Below are positions 1 through 11,498 of a stretch of DNA of 64,000 nucleotides, one piece after another. Position numbers and translations under genes: made by a program. Below the pieces are notes generated by a model. The model saw only the letters and a list, made by a program, of their open reading frames with translations. It made no database searches and was not told the origin of the DNA. This stretch comes from Larix kaempferi (Eukaryota; Streptophyta; Pinopsida; Pinales; Pinaceae): the NCBI GenBank assembly GCA_027924585.1, contig BSBM01000600.1:15559001-15623000 (forward strand), read 5' to 3'. The first letter of the stretch is position 1; each line of letters starts with the position of its first letter.

Positions 1-2
1 AC

Positions 3-3000
3 TTCACAGGATCCCTCACTAAACTTCGCCAAACTGGCACTGTGAGAGAGTATCAAACCGAATTTGAGAATCTAGCCAACCACACCGAAGGATTGTCTGA
101 TGACTTTTACCGGAGTTGTTTTATCAGTGGTCTAAAAGATGCCATCCGCTCTGAGGTCAAAATGTTCTGTCCCAACACAATGATGGAAGAACTAGGGTTG
201 GCTAAGTTGGCAGAAGACAAGATTGCAGCCCAACAACGCTCCAAGCCCACTTTTGTTCCCTTCCGAAATATGGGTTCTCAGCGACCACCTATACCGCAGG
301 CTCCTCGACCGACTCCTATCAAGCGTTTGTCTAAAACAGAGATGCAAGCACGCAGAGAAAAGGGGCTTTGCTATAATTGTGATGAGAAATTCACTCGGGG
401 ACATAGATGTGTTCATCAAAATCTCTATCTCTTGGATGTGGATTCTCCGCCTGCCTCTGAAATTGGTGATGAAGATCCAGAAACACTGGATGCTCCGGTC
501 GACATTCAGGAACCACCTATTGACCCTCCGTCTCAGGATGACCAGCCAGAGATATCTCTCCATGATTTAGCTGGAATCACCACCCCCCAAACAATGCGGG
601 TCAAGGGTTACTTCAAGAAGCTTCCTCTTACAATACTCATTGATTCTGGTAGCACTCATAATTTCATTGACCCTCGGATCGCCAAACAAGCTGATTGTTT
701 TATCCATCCTTGCTCCAACTTTGAAGTCATGGTTTCCAATGGGGGCACCTTACCTTGCAAAGGGAAGTGTCGAAATGTGTGTATCTCTATGGGAGATTAT
801 ACCTTGCGCTCTAACATGTTTGCCTTGCCCTTAGGTGGATGTGATGTGGTTTTGGGCGCTCAATGGCTACGCACACTTGGCCCTATCTTATGGGATTTTG
901 CTGAACTTTGGATGCAGTTTTCCCTCAATGGACACAAACACACATTGACAGGATTACAACCAGGTTCTCTCAGCATCATCAGTTCACATCGCATGGAAAA
1001 ACTCCTCAAGAAGAATTCACATGGTGTCATCGCTCAGATCCATTCCATCCAGATGCAACCCTCAGCGGTCTCCACTAGTCCTTTGGATCTACAACAAATT
1101 CTAGATCGATATACAGGTGTCTTTGCTGAACCAGTGGGATTGCCACCTTCCAGGCTAGAAGACCATCGTATTCAGCTCCTTCCTGGCAGGGTTCCTCCCA
1201 ACATCAGGCCCTATCGCTACCCATTTCACCAAAAAACGGAGATTGAAATGCTCGTTCGGGACTTATTGAAGCAAGGTATTATTCGCCCAAGCACTAGTTC
1301 CTTTTCTTCTCCAGTTATTCTTGTACGCAAAAAATATGGGTCATGGCGCCTCTGCATTGAATTCCGAGCACTTAATCACCTCACCATCAAGGATAAGTTT
1401 CCAATTCCTGTTGTTGATGAGCTTCTTGATGAGCTTCATGGGGCTCACTTTTTCTCCAAGTTGGATCTTCGTTCTGGGTATCATCAAATTCGGGTTCATG
1501 AGGATGATATCCCTAAAAAAGCTTTCCGCACACATGATGGCCATTATGAGTTTTTGGTCATGCCCTTTGGCCTCACTAATGCTCCTTCCACATTCCGGGC
1601 CTTAATGAATAAAATATTTCGACCCTACTTGCGGAAATTCATTCTGGTATTCTTTGATGATATCCTCATCTACAGTAAAACATGGGATGAACATCTCCAG
1701 CATTTGGATCTTGTCATGCAACTTTTCTCTGACCATCATCTCCATGCCAAGCAGTCTAAATGTGTTTTTGGACAGAAGGAAGTTGAGTATCTCGGGCACA
1801 TTCTCTCAGCACAAGGGGTTCGCGTGGATCCTGCCAAAATCGATGCCATGAACAATTGGCCGCATCCTCAGACACTCAAGAGCCTTCGTGGTTTTTTGGG
1901 GTTGACTGGATACTACCGCAAGTTTGTCAAGGATTATGGGAAGATTGCAGCTCCATTAACTGCTCTATTGAAAAAGGATGCCTTCACATGGACACCTGTT
2001 TCTCAGTGTGCATTTGACAAACCAAAACAAGCTATGTGTACTACACCTGTGCTAGCTATGCCTGATTTTTCCAAGCCCTTCACTATTGAGAGTGATGCTT
2101 GTGGCAATGGACTTGGTGCTGTTCTCCTTCAAGATGAACACCCCATTGCGTTCACCAGCAAATCCCTTTCAGGTAAGAATTTAGCTTCCTCTACATATGA
2201 GAAGGAAATGATGGCTATTTTGCACGCAGTACATAAGTGGCGCCCATACCTATTAGGGAATCATTTCTGCATCAAGACTGATCACCGGAGTCTGAAATAT
2301 TTCTTGGACCAGCGTGTCTCCTCCCCGGCACAACAGAAATGGGTTAGCAAACTCATGGGTTATGACTATGAGATCACTTGCAAGAAGGGTAAAGAAAATA
2401 TTGTGGCAGATGCTCTTTCTCGCACATTTGATGCCCAAGGTTCTCTTTCAGCTATTTCTATGCCTGTTCCAAATTGGTTGCAATCTGTTCAACAGGGTTA
2501 TGTCAATGACTCCTCCTTATCTCAAATCATCCAACGCTTGACCAACAACCCTTCTTCTGTACCACATTACTCTTGGGATGGTGCTTCTCTGCGATACAAG
2601 GGTCGTCTGGTGCTTCCCCAGAGCACAGATATTCAACAGGCTGTCTTCTATGAACTCCATGCTTCTCCATCGGCAGGGCACTCTGGGTTCCTCAAAACGT
2701 ATGAATGAGCACGACGTAACTTCTTTTGGCAGGGCATGAAAAGGACAATTCAACAGATGGTGGCCGAATGTGATACCTGCCAGCACAATAAGGGTGAAAC
2801 AACACTCCTTCCAGGATTGCTTGAACCCTTGCCCATACCTACACGGATTTGGACAGATATTTCTATGGATTTCATTGAAGGGCTCCCTAAATCTGGCGGG
2901 AAGACAGTGATTCTTGTTGTGGTTGATCGCCTCTCCAAATATAGTCATTTTTGTGCTCTCAGCCATCCCTATACAGCCTCCTCCGTCGCTCAAATTTTTC

Positions 3001-3129
3001 TGGACCAGATCTTTCATCTTCATGGCATCCCTTCTTCCATTGTCTCGGATCGTGATGCGACTTTCACCAGTCATTTTTGGACAGAACTATTTCGCCACAC
3101 TGGCACCAAACTGAAGATGAGTTCAGGGT
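3..3129 (+). pseudogene. Element A gag-pol, part 1 (gag C-terminus, protease, RT, RNase H, N-terminal integrase)
   Basis: This polyprotein frame is already open at the window edge, so its start lies upstream. Visible parts in order: the end of gag; a zinc knuckle CYNCDEKFTRGHRC from 369; a protease with LIDSGSTHNFI (catalytic Asp codon 642); a reverse transcriptase with FFDDILIYS (Asp pair at 1656-1661); RNase H with ESDACGNG, TDHRS and the ADALSR end near 2420; and an integrase with an HHCC zinc region around 2660-2790. Two catalytic Asp codons of the integrase core are at 2868 (MDFIEG) and 3054 (SDRDATF). Gag and pol are in one frame. An in-frame TGA at 2706-2708 breaks the HHCC region; it sits where related proteins carry Arg, so a CGA to TGA change is likely. 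Coding stops being collinear at 3129, where copia-1 is inserted. Confidence 0.93.
3125..3129. repeat. Target-site duplication of copia-1, left copy
   Basis: AGGGT directly before the TGTTAAATTTT end of copia-1. The same five bases follow its other end at 10324-10328. Confidence 0.95.
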
Positions 3130-3777
3130 TGTTAAATTTTCTGAATTTACTTCAATATGATCTAGGATCTTAACTGAGAGAACAACATGTACAGCATATC
3201 TACAGCATATCAATCATGGAGACAATAATGCAAGCACACAAGAGACACAAAGATTTACTTGGGGAAAACCATAAAGGTGAAAAACCCCAATAACTTCCTC
3301 AGAGATAGATAGAGCAATGATACAACCAACCAAGAGATAGACATAACCTAGCAGCAGATCCTCCTCCTCCATAAGTGCGCCTCTCCTCCTTGAGAGCATG
3401 TGTGAGAAGTGAGTGAGCAAATAGAGTGCCTCCCGCACTCTATTTATACTTGACTTGACTTGCCTTTTTACCTAACTCATGTAGGCTCGAACTTAACCAC
3501 ATAATATAATGCTGACTGGGCCGACCCCCAATAGGGTGGTCTAATAACCCTTTGACCCACATGGCCGACCCCCAATAGGGTGGTCTAATAACCCTTTGAC
3601 CCACATGACTTATACAGGGCCGACCCCAAACAAGGTGGTCTAATAACCCATCAAGTATAAGTTACGACACTTACAATATAAATGACGACACTTCCGTATA
3701 GAGGAATAATAACATCTCTATAGGAATACAATATACATATATGTGAAATACATTCCGAAGTTACATATACATCAACA
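3130..3777 (-). repeat. 3' LTR of copia-1 (648 bp)
   Basis: On the element's strand it starts TGTTGATGTATATG and ends TTTAACA. A TATAAATAG promoter motif lies at 3440-3448 (minus). About 44-bp subrepeats, each with CCGACCCC and GGTGGTCTAATAACC, occur two to three times at 3513-3650. It matches 9676-10323 throughout. Confidence 0.96.
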
Positions 3778-3793
3778 CTCCCTCTTAACTAGG
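3778..3793 (-). other. Polypurine tract of copia-1
   Basis: The minus strand reads CCTAGTTAAGAGGGAG immediately before the 3' LTR. The same AAGAGGGAG precedes the 3' LTRs of copia-2 (46642-46650) and copia-3 (from 56055). Confidence 0.8.
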
Positions 3794-4029
3794 AAGGTAT
3801 TTCTCAGCACAGTTCTTCTAGCACAAGTCATCTTCTCTGGATCATCGTCACTGGATAATCATCATCGAGTCATCATCATCGTCACTGCTGCTGCTATCTC
3901 AATCAATCTTTGAATCTACTCGTCATAGGAAGTTCTACAGAGCCAGTCCTTTTTCATACTGGATGTAGGCCCACCACCTGCAGGTCTTCATCATCACTGG
4001 CCATACTGTGGAATCCTCAGGACTTATTA

Positions 4030-4660
4030 CGTGCGTCACAAAACCTGGCTGCAGCATCCCAGGCTATTACGAGCACACAGCTCTACCTGTAGGATCTCCC
4101 AGGAGCACATTACATGTGACCCATCACAAAACCTGGCCGAAGCATCCCAGGCTGTTACGAGCACGCGGCTCTACCTGTCGGATCTCCCAGGAGCACATTA
4201 CATGTGATCTCACCACAAAACCTGGTTGAAGCATCTGAGGCCTTTTTCATCCTGTCCAGATCTCCCAGGAGCAAATTACATGTGGTCCACCACAAAACCT
4301 GGCTGAAGCATCTGAGGCCTTTTTCATCCTGTCCAGATCTCCCAGGAGCAAATTACATGTGGTCATGGCAAAACCTGGCTGAAGCATCTGAGGCCTTTTT
4401 CATCCTGTCCAGATCTCCCAGGAGCAAATTACATGCCATAGGACAAAACCTCGCAAGAGCATCTCAGGATGTTATGGGTACACAACTCCGACCTGAAATC
4501 TCCCAGGGCACAAATTACATGTCCTCCCAAGCAAAACCTCGCAAGAGCATTTGCCAGATGTCCCAGGGCACCGAATTACATGCCATAGGCAAAACCTCGA
4601 AAGACCATCTGCAAATCTCCCAGGGCACAAATTACATGCTTTCCTGCACAACTTGATCCA
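4030..4660. repeat. Tandem array 1 of copia-1 (units about 55-90 bp)
   Basis: Eight or nine degenerate head-to-tail units share a core AAAACCTGGC...AAGCATC...GATCTCCCAGGAGCA...ATTACATG. The first units are about 88-90 bp and later ones shorter. The same array type occurs in copia-2 (45800-46400) and copia-3 (56270-56880), always between the end of RNase H and the polypurine tract. I see no coding role. Confidence 0.85.
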
Positions 4661-4784
4661 CGGCCACAAAGTATCATCTGATACTCATCAAACATCATCC
4701 TGATCATCATCACTGCAACATCCTGCTGCATGTCATCTGGAGAAGCTTGTCATCCACGATCATCCAAGTATCCACCTGATACAT

Positions 4785-5245
4785 ACATAGATACATGATC
4801 CACACAATGTATCCATCAACATACATGATCCACCTGATCATACAAAGATACATGATCCACACAATGTATCCATCAGCATACATGATCTACCTGATCATAC
4901 AAAGATACATGATCCACACAATGTATCCATCAGTATGCATGATCTACCTGATCATACAAAGATACATAATCCACACAATGTATCCATCAGCATCCATGAT
5001 CTACCTGATCATACAAAGATACATGATCCACACAATGTATCCATCAGTATGCATGATCTACCTGATCATACAAAGATACATAATCCACACAATGTATCCA
5101 TCAGCATCCATGATCTACCTGATCATACAAAGATACATGATCCACACAATGTATCCATCATCATCCATGATCTACCTGATCATACAAAGATACATGATCC
5201 ACACAATGTATCCAACAGCATCCAACATGATGCGTTCATACAAAA
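4785..5245. repeat. Tandem array 2 of copia-1 (57-bp units, about 8 copies)
   Basis: A 57-bp unit containing GATACATGATCCACACAATG, TATCCATCAGCAT and ACATGATCTACCTGATC recurs about eight times with few changes; shorter relics continue to about 5330. Because 57 is a multiple of three and lacks stops, the + strand shows a chance 164-codon frame with a 19-residue repeat. Related arrays are in copia-2 and copia-3. Confidence 0.9.
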
Positions 5246-5436
5246 TACATAAACATGATCCAACCGATCATATCCAGCATCCAACATGATGCGTACATAC
5301 ATTAATGATCCAACTGATCATATCCAGGCAGAAACCAGAACATCATCCTGATGCTCATCATCCAGCGCTTACATCCACAGCCATGTGAAGGATCCTCCTT
5401 CCCACATGCTTGGAATGGCTTCAGCAAATGTGTCCA

Positions 5437-6860
5437 TCACTTCTTCCTCGAAGTGTCCTCGACCTGAAGCACGCCAAGCTTCTCTCTGAAGTACTCGAAC
5501 TTCACCCTGGCTAGTGGCTTCGTCAACACATCTGCAATCTGCTCGTCCGTCGCAACATACAGGAGCTTCACAGCTCCTCTCTGCACCATATCCCTGATAT
5601 AGTGATATTTGATCTCTATGTGTTTCGACCTGTCATGAAACACTGGGTTCTCGGACAGCTTCACACAACTCTGGTTATCACAGAAGATACCAGTAGCCTC
5701 CAACGGGAGATCAAATAACTCAGACAGTAGCTTCCGTAGCCATACTGCCTCACAACTAGCTGAACAGGCTGCAACATACTCTGCCTCAGCTGTACTCAGT
5801 GCTATGCAGGATTGCTTCCTGCTAAACCAAGAGATCACACCTGATCCCATACTGAAGCAGCATCCAGATGTACTCTTCCTATCTGCAGCACTTCCAGCCC
5901 AATCTGAATCAACATAACCCTGTAGGTTAAACTTTTGATTTGCTTCATATTTGAGCCCATAATCCACTGTACCCTTTAGGTACCTCAGAACATGCTTTAC
6001 AGCAACCAGGTGAACACTCCTCGGATCCGTCAGAAACTGGCTTAATGTGTTCACAGCAAAGCAAATATCCGGTCTCGTGTTCGTCAGATACATCAAGGAC
6101 CCAATCATCTGACGATACATAGTGATATCAACTGGCTCAGATGAAGCATCACATAGAAGCTTTAGATTCGATGCCATAGGTGTGGCCATAGCTTGCAGTC
6201 CATCATCCCGAACCTCTTCAGGATCTCTACTGCATACTTCCCTTGTCCAAGGAAGATTCCATCACTCTGCCACACCTCCATGCCAAAAACAAATAGTGCA
6301 TCATCTCGAACTTGGAAGAAAGCTTCCGCTGCGTGTCGGCAATCAATCTATCTTTACCTGTAACAAACAGTTTATCTGCATAAAAAAATAGTATCACTGG
6401 ATTGCCTTCTTCAACCTTGTAGAAAAGGTTGGAATCTGCTTTACTCTTGGTAACGCCCAAACTGGATAGAAAGCTGTCTATCCTACCATACCAAGTTCTG
6501 CACACATATATGACTACACCATGCTGTCTTGAGATCCATCTAGTGCATCTTCTATTTTATCACTTTTATATTTCTCAATGCTTCCATCTGCAACATGCTT
6601 GATCTGATAGTTCCATTTGGAAGTCATAAAAAAAACTTCCCTTCACATCTTGGGACTACATCCCAAACATCATTCTTCATGATCGACGGATCATGGCATT
6701 CCATTTCTTCATCCCAGATCCTGGGAACTTCAATATCTTCAATATCTTCAATAGATATCTTTGTTGCTGGAACAAAATGTTGTAGTTCTTCTTTTGTAGG
6801 AGATGACATACGATCTTTCCTACACAACAAGTTAAATTGCATGATTAGAAAACATCTCAT
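5437..6860 (-). pseudogene. Copia-1 reverse transcriptase (broken) and RNase H
   Basis: Read on the minus strand. From 6860: a block with IMKNDVWDVVPRCEGK, the usual start of the copia RT domain, and then a gap where the RT core should be. Next, TWYGRIDSFLSSLG leads to the catalytic box, which reads FYADKLFVTG where copia-3 has MYVDDLFVTG, so the second catalytic Asp is Lys. The RNase H (6189-5437, 250 codons) is intact: MIGSLMYLTNTRPDICFAV, YVDSDWAGS, ALSTAEAEY, FCDNQS, HDRSKHIEIKYHYIRD and ADVLTKPLARVKFEYFREKLG. An intact RNase H behind a dead, partly deleted RT cannot work alone. Confidence 0.9.
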
Positions 6861-6869
6861 AGTTTTCAG

Positions 6870-9658
6870 AACAAATTCTTACACATAAAGAAATATGTCA
6901 TACAGTCATGCAATTATCTTAGCCAATGCTTCAATACAACATTTATCCATATCCCGTAACTTTCTAGATGCCTTCCAATCTCTACCAGAACATTGTTAAG
7001 AGTGTGCACAACTCCCAACATGTCAGCAAAGAGGTTTCATTCTAGATAAGTAGCAATGGAATGTTGTACAGTGCCATAGGCCACTTACCCATGTATATTA
7101 GTAGTATACTGTTCATCAATGCAACTATTCTAATATGCATAATACACAACCTAATTCTAGGAACATCAGTGTATACATTATTGAACAGTATTATTTAAAC
7201 AAACAAATATGCAAGAAATGATAATTTAAAATACTTATCTTTGTTTGTTCGTTGGGTGGACTCCCTCTGAGTCTTTGCTTCCTTGCAGGAGCTGCTGGAG
7301 TCCTAATCTGAAGTAGCTTCTTCTACACCTTTCTATTGTGGAATGTAGAGAGATGGTCAACTCCCTCTGAATATCTGCATCCTTGCAGAAACTACTGAAG
7401 TGTGCTCCTTTTCTTTCTTGCAGGAACAACTGGAGTGTGCTCCCTCTTGATCTTTGCTTCCTAAATTACATGTTCTTGAACTCATATTCATCCTTGGTCC
7501 CTATGCATGCTTATTAGTATCATGATTGTGTTATCCTTGTGAACTCATATAAAATCATACATTCATTAGTATACTATTAAAACACAATAATCTCAAGCAT
7601 GTATAGTCATGATCATTTCAAACATAAATAATAAGCATTAGCATTCAAGGTTTATGTAGTATTCTTATGGTTAGTCAAATCATAAGAAACATAACATGTC
7701 TAAACCTGTAATTACTCAAACCTATGACTCTTCGGGTTAGTTGAATCATCAATCAAGATAAGAGATATAATATGCATAAAAGCTATACCTTCATGATTCT
7801 TCTGGTTAGTCATATCATCAATTATGGTAAGAAACATAATATGCATACAACCATGATTATTCAAACCTATGACTCTTTGTGAATAATCATTATCAACAAC
7901 ACAATAGTATAAGATCCTAACACAAGGTAGGATTCTAGCTTGATATAGGAAAAACATACCTGGATTAGCATGCTAGCTAGTTATGTCTAACATACCCGTA
8001 TAATGTCTTTTGGTTCTCTTCAATGACTTGTGTTAGTAACCTGCATGTCTCAATGGTTAGCCATTATAAAACCAAGTTATACATACCTTGTAAATGGATC
8101 TTCTATGAGATCCATGACAATGGATGAGTCTTTATCCTCATGTCACCATGATCATATGTTCTTGAACTGGAGCATTATTTGTCTTTCTTGGTGTACCTCG
8201 ATGAGTCATACCTGTCGAGATCGCTTGTAATCTTCTTATGTAAGGCCTTATCCTCATCTCCCTCTGAGACAGGAACTTCTTTCACTTATGCAGGTGATCA
8301 ATCCATCTTCTTCTAGGATTAACCCAATCCACTTGATTTGCAAGAACTGGACCTTGAGCTGGATATGGGTTTGTCAGAGAAACCCCAAAAATTCAAACTT
8401 TGAATTTCAACCTTTCGATAGGATAGGAATATGCGCCTTGATGAACTGATCAAACTGGTATATTCAGAATTTGAAAACTGCAAAGTTTCACTCCTCAATT
8501 TTGCCTTTGAAACTTCCGGATTCACTAGTCATGACCCTGCACTGGGATTTGATGAAGCCCACTCTTTTGCCCCATCAAAATGTTTGATCCAAAGCTCTAA
8601 GCTTCTATTTTTCTGAGGAGCTTCCAGCCGTGGTCACAGATTTCAAAAATTCCCATTTTTACAAAAGCCCTAATTTTCCACTTTTCTGATCAAAGTCCCG
8701 AACTAGGGTCTAATCAAGCCCGGCCTTCTGTCCAACCAAAAATTCTGATCTTGGTCTCTAAATTTCTATTTTGATGAGTACCATCCATCCGTGGTCTCCG
8801 ATTACAAAAATTCCAACTTTCTCCAAAGCCCTAAATTCTGGAAGCCATGAATGAAGGTACCAAAAAATAATTCTGTTTTGACAGAAATATGTACCTGATT
8901 GTTTCTGGTGTAACTACGAAATTTTTGATCCAAAGGGTCTGAAAACGTTTCCTGAGATAGCCTGACCTGTTATCTTTCCATCCTGACAGGTCTGACCTCA
9001 ATTGGATTCTCTGAGAGAGAGTTATGCCAAATGTCGCAACGTGACCTGTTTTGGGATAAAACAGGAGAGCGAACTTGTACGGAGTGCCACGTGTCACTGT
9101 TTTAACTTCGGCCTCTGAAAAAGTTTTCTGAGATAGCTCGTCCTGTTACCTTTCCATCCTGACAGGTCTGACCTCAATTGGACTCTCTATGAGAGAGTTA
9201 TGCCAAATGTCGCAACGTGACCTGTTTATGGGATAATACAGGAGAGCGCACTTGTACGGCGTGCCACGTGTCACTGGTTCAACTTCGGCCTCTGAAAAAG
9301 TTTTCTAAGATAGTAAAGACTGTGTACTACCTGTCACTTTTTACGAAATTTCATTTGGAGCTTCCTAGCCCAAGATATGACCTTTTTCCCAAGGTCACCT
9401 GATTTTGACTCAGATCTGGAAGAGGCAGAAACCCTATATTGTACATATCATAAATCACAAAGTACAACGAATTAGAGGTTTTCCTTTGGACAAATGATAC
9501 CTGGAGATCTTAGCTTCGGCCTGTAACAATTTCAGATCCGAAAACTTCACCAAAACGGATTTATAGCGAAATTGCTACGATGACTGGTTTTTGCTATATC
9601 AAGCCCTAGCATCGTAAGTGCAACAAGTGTCATACATGCCATATCATGCCTTCTTTCA
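6870..9658 (-). other. Noncoding leader of copia-1
   Basis: About 2.8 kb between the primer-binding site and the RT remnant hold no gag, protease or integrase that I can recognise. On the element's strand it shows degenerate repeats of about 140 bp with ACCACGGCTGGAAGCTCCTC near 8500-8800, and splice-donor-like AGGTATGT motifs. The leader of copia-2 (38751-43540) is collinear with it, so the layout is a family trait and not a single deletion. Confidence 0.7.
8941..9293. repeat. 177-bp tandem duplication in the copia-1 leader
   Basis: Two head-to-tail copies (8941-9116 and 9117-9293) each run from GAAAA(C/A)GTTT to AACTTCGGCCTCT and contain ATGCCAAATGTCGCAACG. Copia-2 has a single copy at the matching place (about 39080-39290 on the opposite strand), so the duplication is specific to copia-1. 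Confidence 0.85.
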
Positions 9659-9675
9659 GGCTAGCTCTGATACCA
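9659..9675 (-). other. Primer-binding site of copia-1
   Basis: On the minus strand this reads TGGTATCAGAGCTAGCC, directly after the LTR. TGGTATCAGAGC is complementary to the 3' end of plant initiator tRNA-Met, the usual primer of plant copia and many gypsy elements. Confidence 0.9.
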
Positions 9676-10323
9676 TGTTAAATTTTCTGAATTTACTTCA
9701 ATATGATCTAGGATATTAACTGAGAGAACAACATGTACAGCATATCTACAGCATATCAATCATGGAGACAATAATGCAAGCACACAAGAGACACAAAGAT
9801 TTACTTGGGGAAAACCATAAAGGTGAAAAACCCCAATAACTTCCTCAGAGATAGATAGAGCAATGATACAACCAACCAAGAGATAGACATAACCTAGCAG
9901 CAGATCCTCCTCCTCCATAAGTGCGCCTCTCCTCCTTGAGAGCATGTGTGAGAAGTGAGTGAGCAAATAGAGTGCCTCCCGCACTCTATTTATACTTGAC
10001 TTGACTTGCCTTTTTACCTAACTCATGTAGGCTCGAACTTAACCACATAATATAATGCTGACTGGGCCGACCCCCAATAGGGTGGTCTAATAACCCTTTG
10101 ACCCACATGGCCGACCCCCAATAGGGTGGTCTAATAACCCTTTGACCCACATGACTTATACAGGGCCGACCCCAAACAAGGTGGTCTAATAACCCATCAA
10201 GTATAAGTTACGACACTTACAATATAAATGACGACACTTCCGTATAGAGGAATAATAACATCTCTATAGGAATACAATATACATATATGTGAAATACATT
10301 CCGAAGTTACATATACATCAACA
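9676..10323 (-). repeat. 5' LTR of copia-1 (648 bp)
   Basis: It is a near-perfect copy of 3130-3777. The TATA motif is at 9986-9994 (minus). The LTR end abuts the primer-binding site at 9675. Confidence 0.96.
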
Positions 10324-10328
10324 AGGGT
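10324..10328. repeat. Target-site duplication of copia-1, right copy
   Basis: AGGGT directly after the CATCAACA end of the LTR. It pairs with 3125-3129 and proves that copia-1 entered element A by ordinary integration. Confidence 0.95.
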
Positions 10329-11094
10329 ATCACCCACAAACAGATGGTCAGACTGAAATTGTCAATAAATGCTTGGAAACTTATCTTCGTTGCTTCACCT
10401 CGGAACAACAACATCAGTGGGAAAAATGGCTCCCTCTCGCTGAATGGTGGTACAATACCTCTTACCACACTGCCTCTAAAATGACCCCATATGAAGCAGT
10501 CTATGGTCAGGCACCTCCAGCTCTTCTTCCATACACCCCCACCAGTTCACCAGTTCAGGAAGTTGACACGGTCCTTCGAAACCGCGATAAGATTCTTCGC
10601 ATTTTGCGGGACAATCTTCACATGGCAAGAAATCGCATGAAGCAACTGATCAGCACCGTTCTGAGCGCACTTTTCAAGTCGGTGATATGGTTTTTCTTCG
10701 TCTCCAGCCGTACAAACAATCATCCTTGAAACTCAAAGGGCATCATAAGCTCACTCCAAAGTTCTATGGGCCATATCGGATTCTTCAGAAGATTGGGTCT
10801 GTTGCTTATAAATTGGAACTTCCTCCTTCTTCCCGCATTCATCCAGTGTTTCATGTCTCTTGTCTGAAGAAATTTCTTGGCACCAACATCAGCGGACAAA
10901 CGATTTTACCCGAACTGGATAATGAAGGATCCATCCTTTTGGAGCCAGAGGCCATCCTCAATCGGCGCACGCGTCAGCTTCGCTCTCGCTCTATCACAGA
11001 GGTCTTAATTCAGTGGCACGGCATGCAACCAGAGGATGCTACATGGGAACCACTCCTTCAGATTCAACAACAATTTCCACATCTAAAGCTTTGA
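10324..11094 (+). pseudogene. Element A gag-pol, part 2 (integrase C-terminal half and chromodomain)
   Basis: Reading resumes in the same frame right after copia-1: the duplicated AGGGT joins SSG to YHPQTDGQTE. The third catalytic residue of the integrase (Glu codon 10355) is therefore on this side of the insertion. Then come the conserved LAEWWYNTSYHTA and MTPYEAVYG blocks and a frameshift near 10643 between KQ and DQHRSERTF. After it follow a GPY/F module (KFYGPYRILQKIGSVAYKLEL) and a C-terminal chromodomain-like segment ending ATWEPLLQIQQQFPHLKL at 11094. A chromodomain at this place marks chromoviruses, where it is thought to steer integration to particular chromatin. Confidence 0.9.
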
Positions 11095-11107
11095 GGACAA
11101 AGCTTTT

Positions 11108-11123
11108 TTTAAGGGGGAGGGGA
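11108..11123 (+). other. Polypurine tract of element A
   Basis: The purine run AAGGGGGAGGGGA at 11111-11123 directly abuts the TGTTAAGAACC start of the 3' LTR. This is the usual plus-strand priming site of LTR elements. Confidence 0.85.
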
Positions 11124-11498
11124 TGTTAAGAACCCATGTCTTTACTTTGTTAGTATGTTGTTGTTGGATGCATATGCTTTGTAAGTCGTCCCGTAGTATT
11201 TGTTGATCAATAGTTTATGTTATTGTTGTTGGTGCATATGCTTTGTAAGTCGCCCGTAGTATTGTTGATCCATAGTTTGTAATGGCCCATGGTTTTGACC
11301 CATAGTATTGGCACCTAGAATTAGTATATAAGTGTGTGTTGAGACCTATGAAGGCACCGTGAAGTTAATTGTATTGAGCTTGCTCAAAGGAGGTTGCCCC
11401 CTCGAAGTGGCATGTGATCAATATAAAAGTGATTCTGAATTTTGTCATTTCTGCTATTTCGCATATTCTGGTTAATTAATTGTTGCAGGTGCCTCACA
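11124..11498 (+). repeat. 3' LTR of element A (375 bp)
   Basis: It starts TGTTAAGAACC after the polypurine tract and ends CCTCACA, matching the LTR end of element E just before its primer-binding site. It contains a TATATAAG promoter motif at 11325-11332, and an internal tandem duplication of about 60 bp (ATATGCTTTGTAAGTCG occurs near 11170 and again near 11232). Element E carries the single-copy form, so the duplication arose after the two split. Confidence 0.85.
11325..11332 (+). promoter_or_regulatory. TATA box in the LTR of element A
   Basis: TATATAAG, also present at the equivalent place in the 5' LTR of element E (17361-17368), is the likely transcription start signal of this family. 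Confidence 0.6.

Larger units (their letters stand above)
3130..10323 (-). mobile_element. Copia-1: Ty1/copia element lacking most of its genes, nested in element A
   Basis: A 7194-bp element in minus orientation: 5' LTR at 9676-10323, primer-binding site at 9659-9675, a long noncoding leader, a broken RT and an RNase H (6860 to 5437), two tandem-repeat arrays, a polypurine tract and the 3' LTR at 3130-3777. The two LTRs are equal in length; by eye I see one substitution between them (3169 against 9715), so the insertion is recent. Gag, protease and integrase domains are not visible, so it must have been moved by proteins of other copies. Copia-2 and copia-3 are related copies. Confidence 0.95.
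1..11498 (+). mobile_element. Element A: Ty3/gypsy chromovirus, 5' end outside window, split by nested copia-1
   Basis: The order gag zinc knuckle, protease, reverse transcriptase, RNase H, integrase, chromodomain-like C-terminus, polypurine tract and 3' LTR is that of Ty3/gypsy chromoviruses. The element enters the window inside gag, is interrupted at 3129/3130 by copia-1, resumes at 10324 and ends with its 3' LTR at 11498. Outside the nested insertion I see only two lesions: an in-frame TGA at 2706-2708 and a frameshift near 10643. It is therefore a fairly young but dead copy. Element E (17196-20016) is a more decayed relative. Confidence 0.93.

Noticed and set aside
4795-5289. 164-codon frame with a 19-residue repeat
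   Set aside because: It is a product of the 57-bp array and antisense to copia-1; the equivalent arrays in copia-2 and copia-3 do not keep the frame.
4030-5330. Regularly spaced repeats that could suggest a CRISPR array
   Set aside because: Units are contiguous and diverged with no unique spacers, and the surroundings are eukaryotic retrotransposon.
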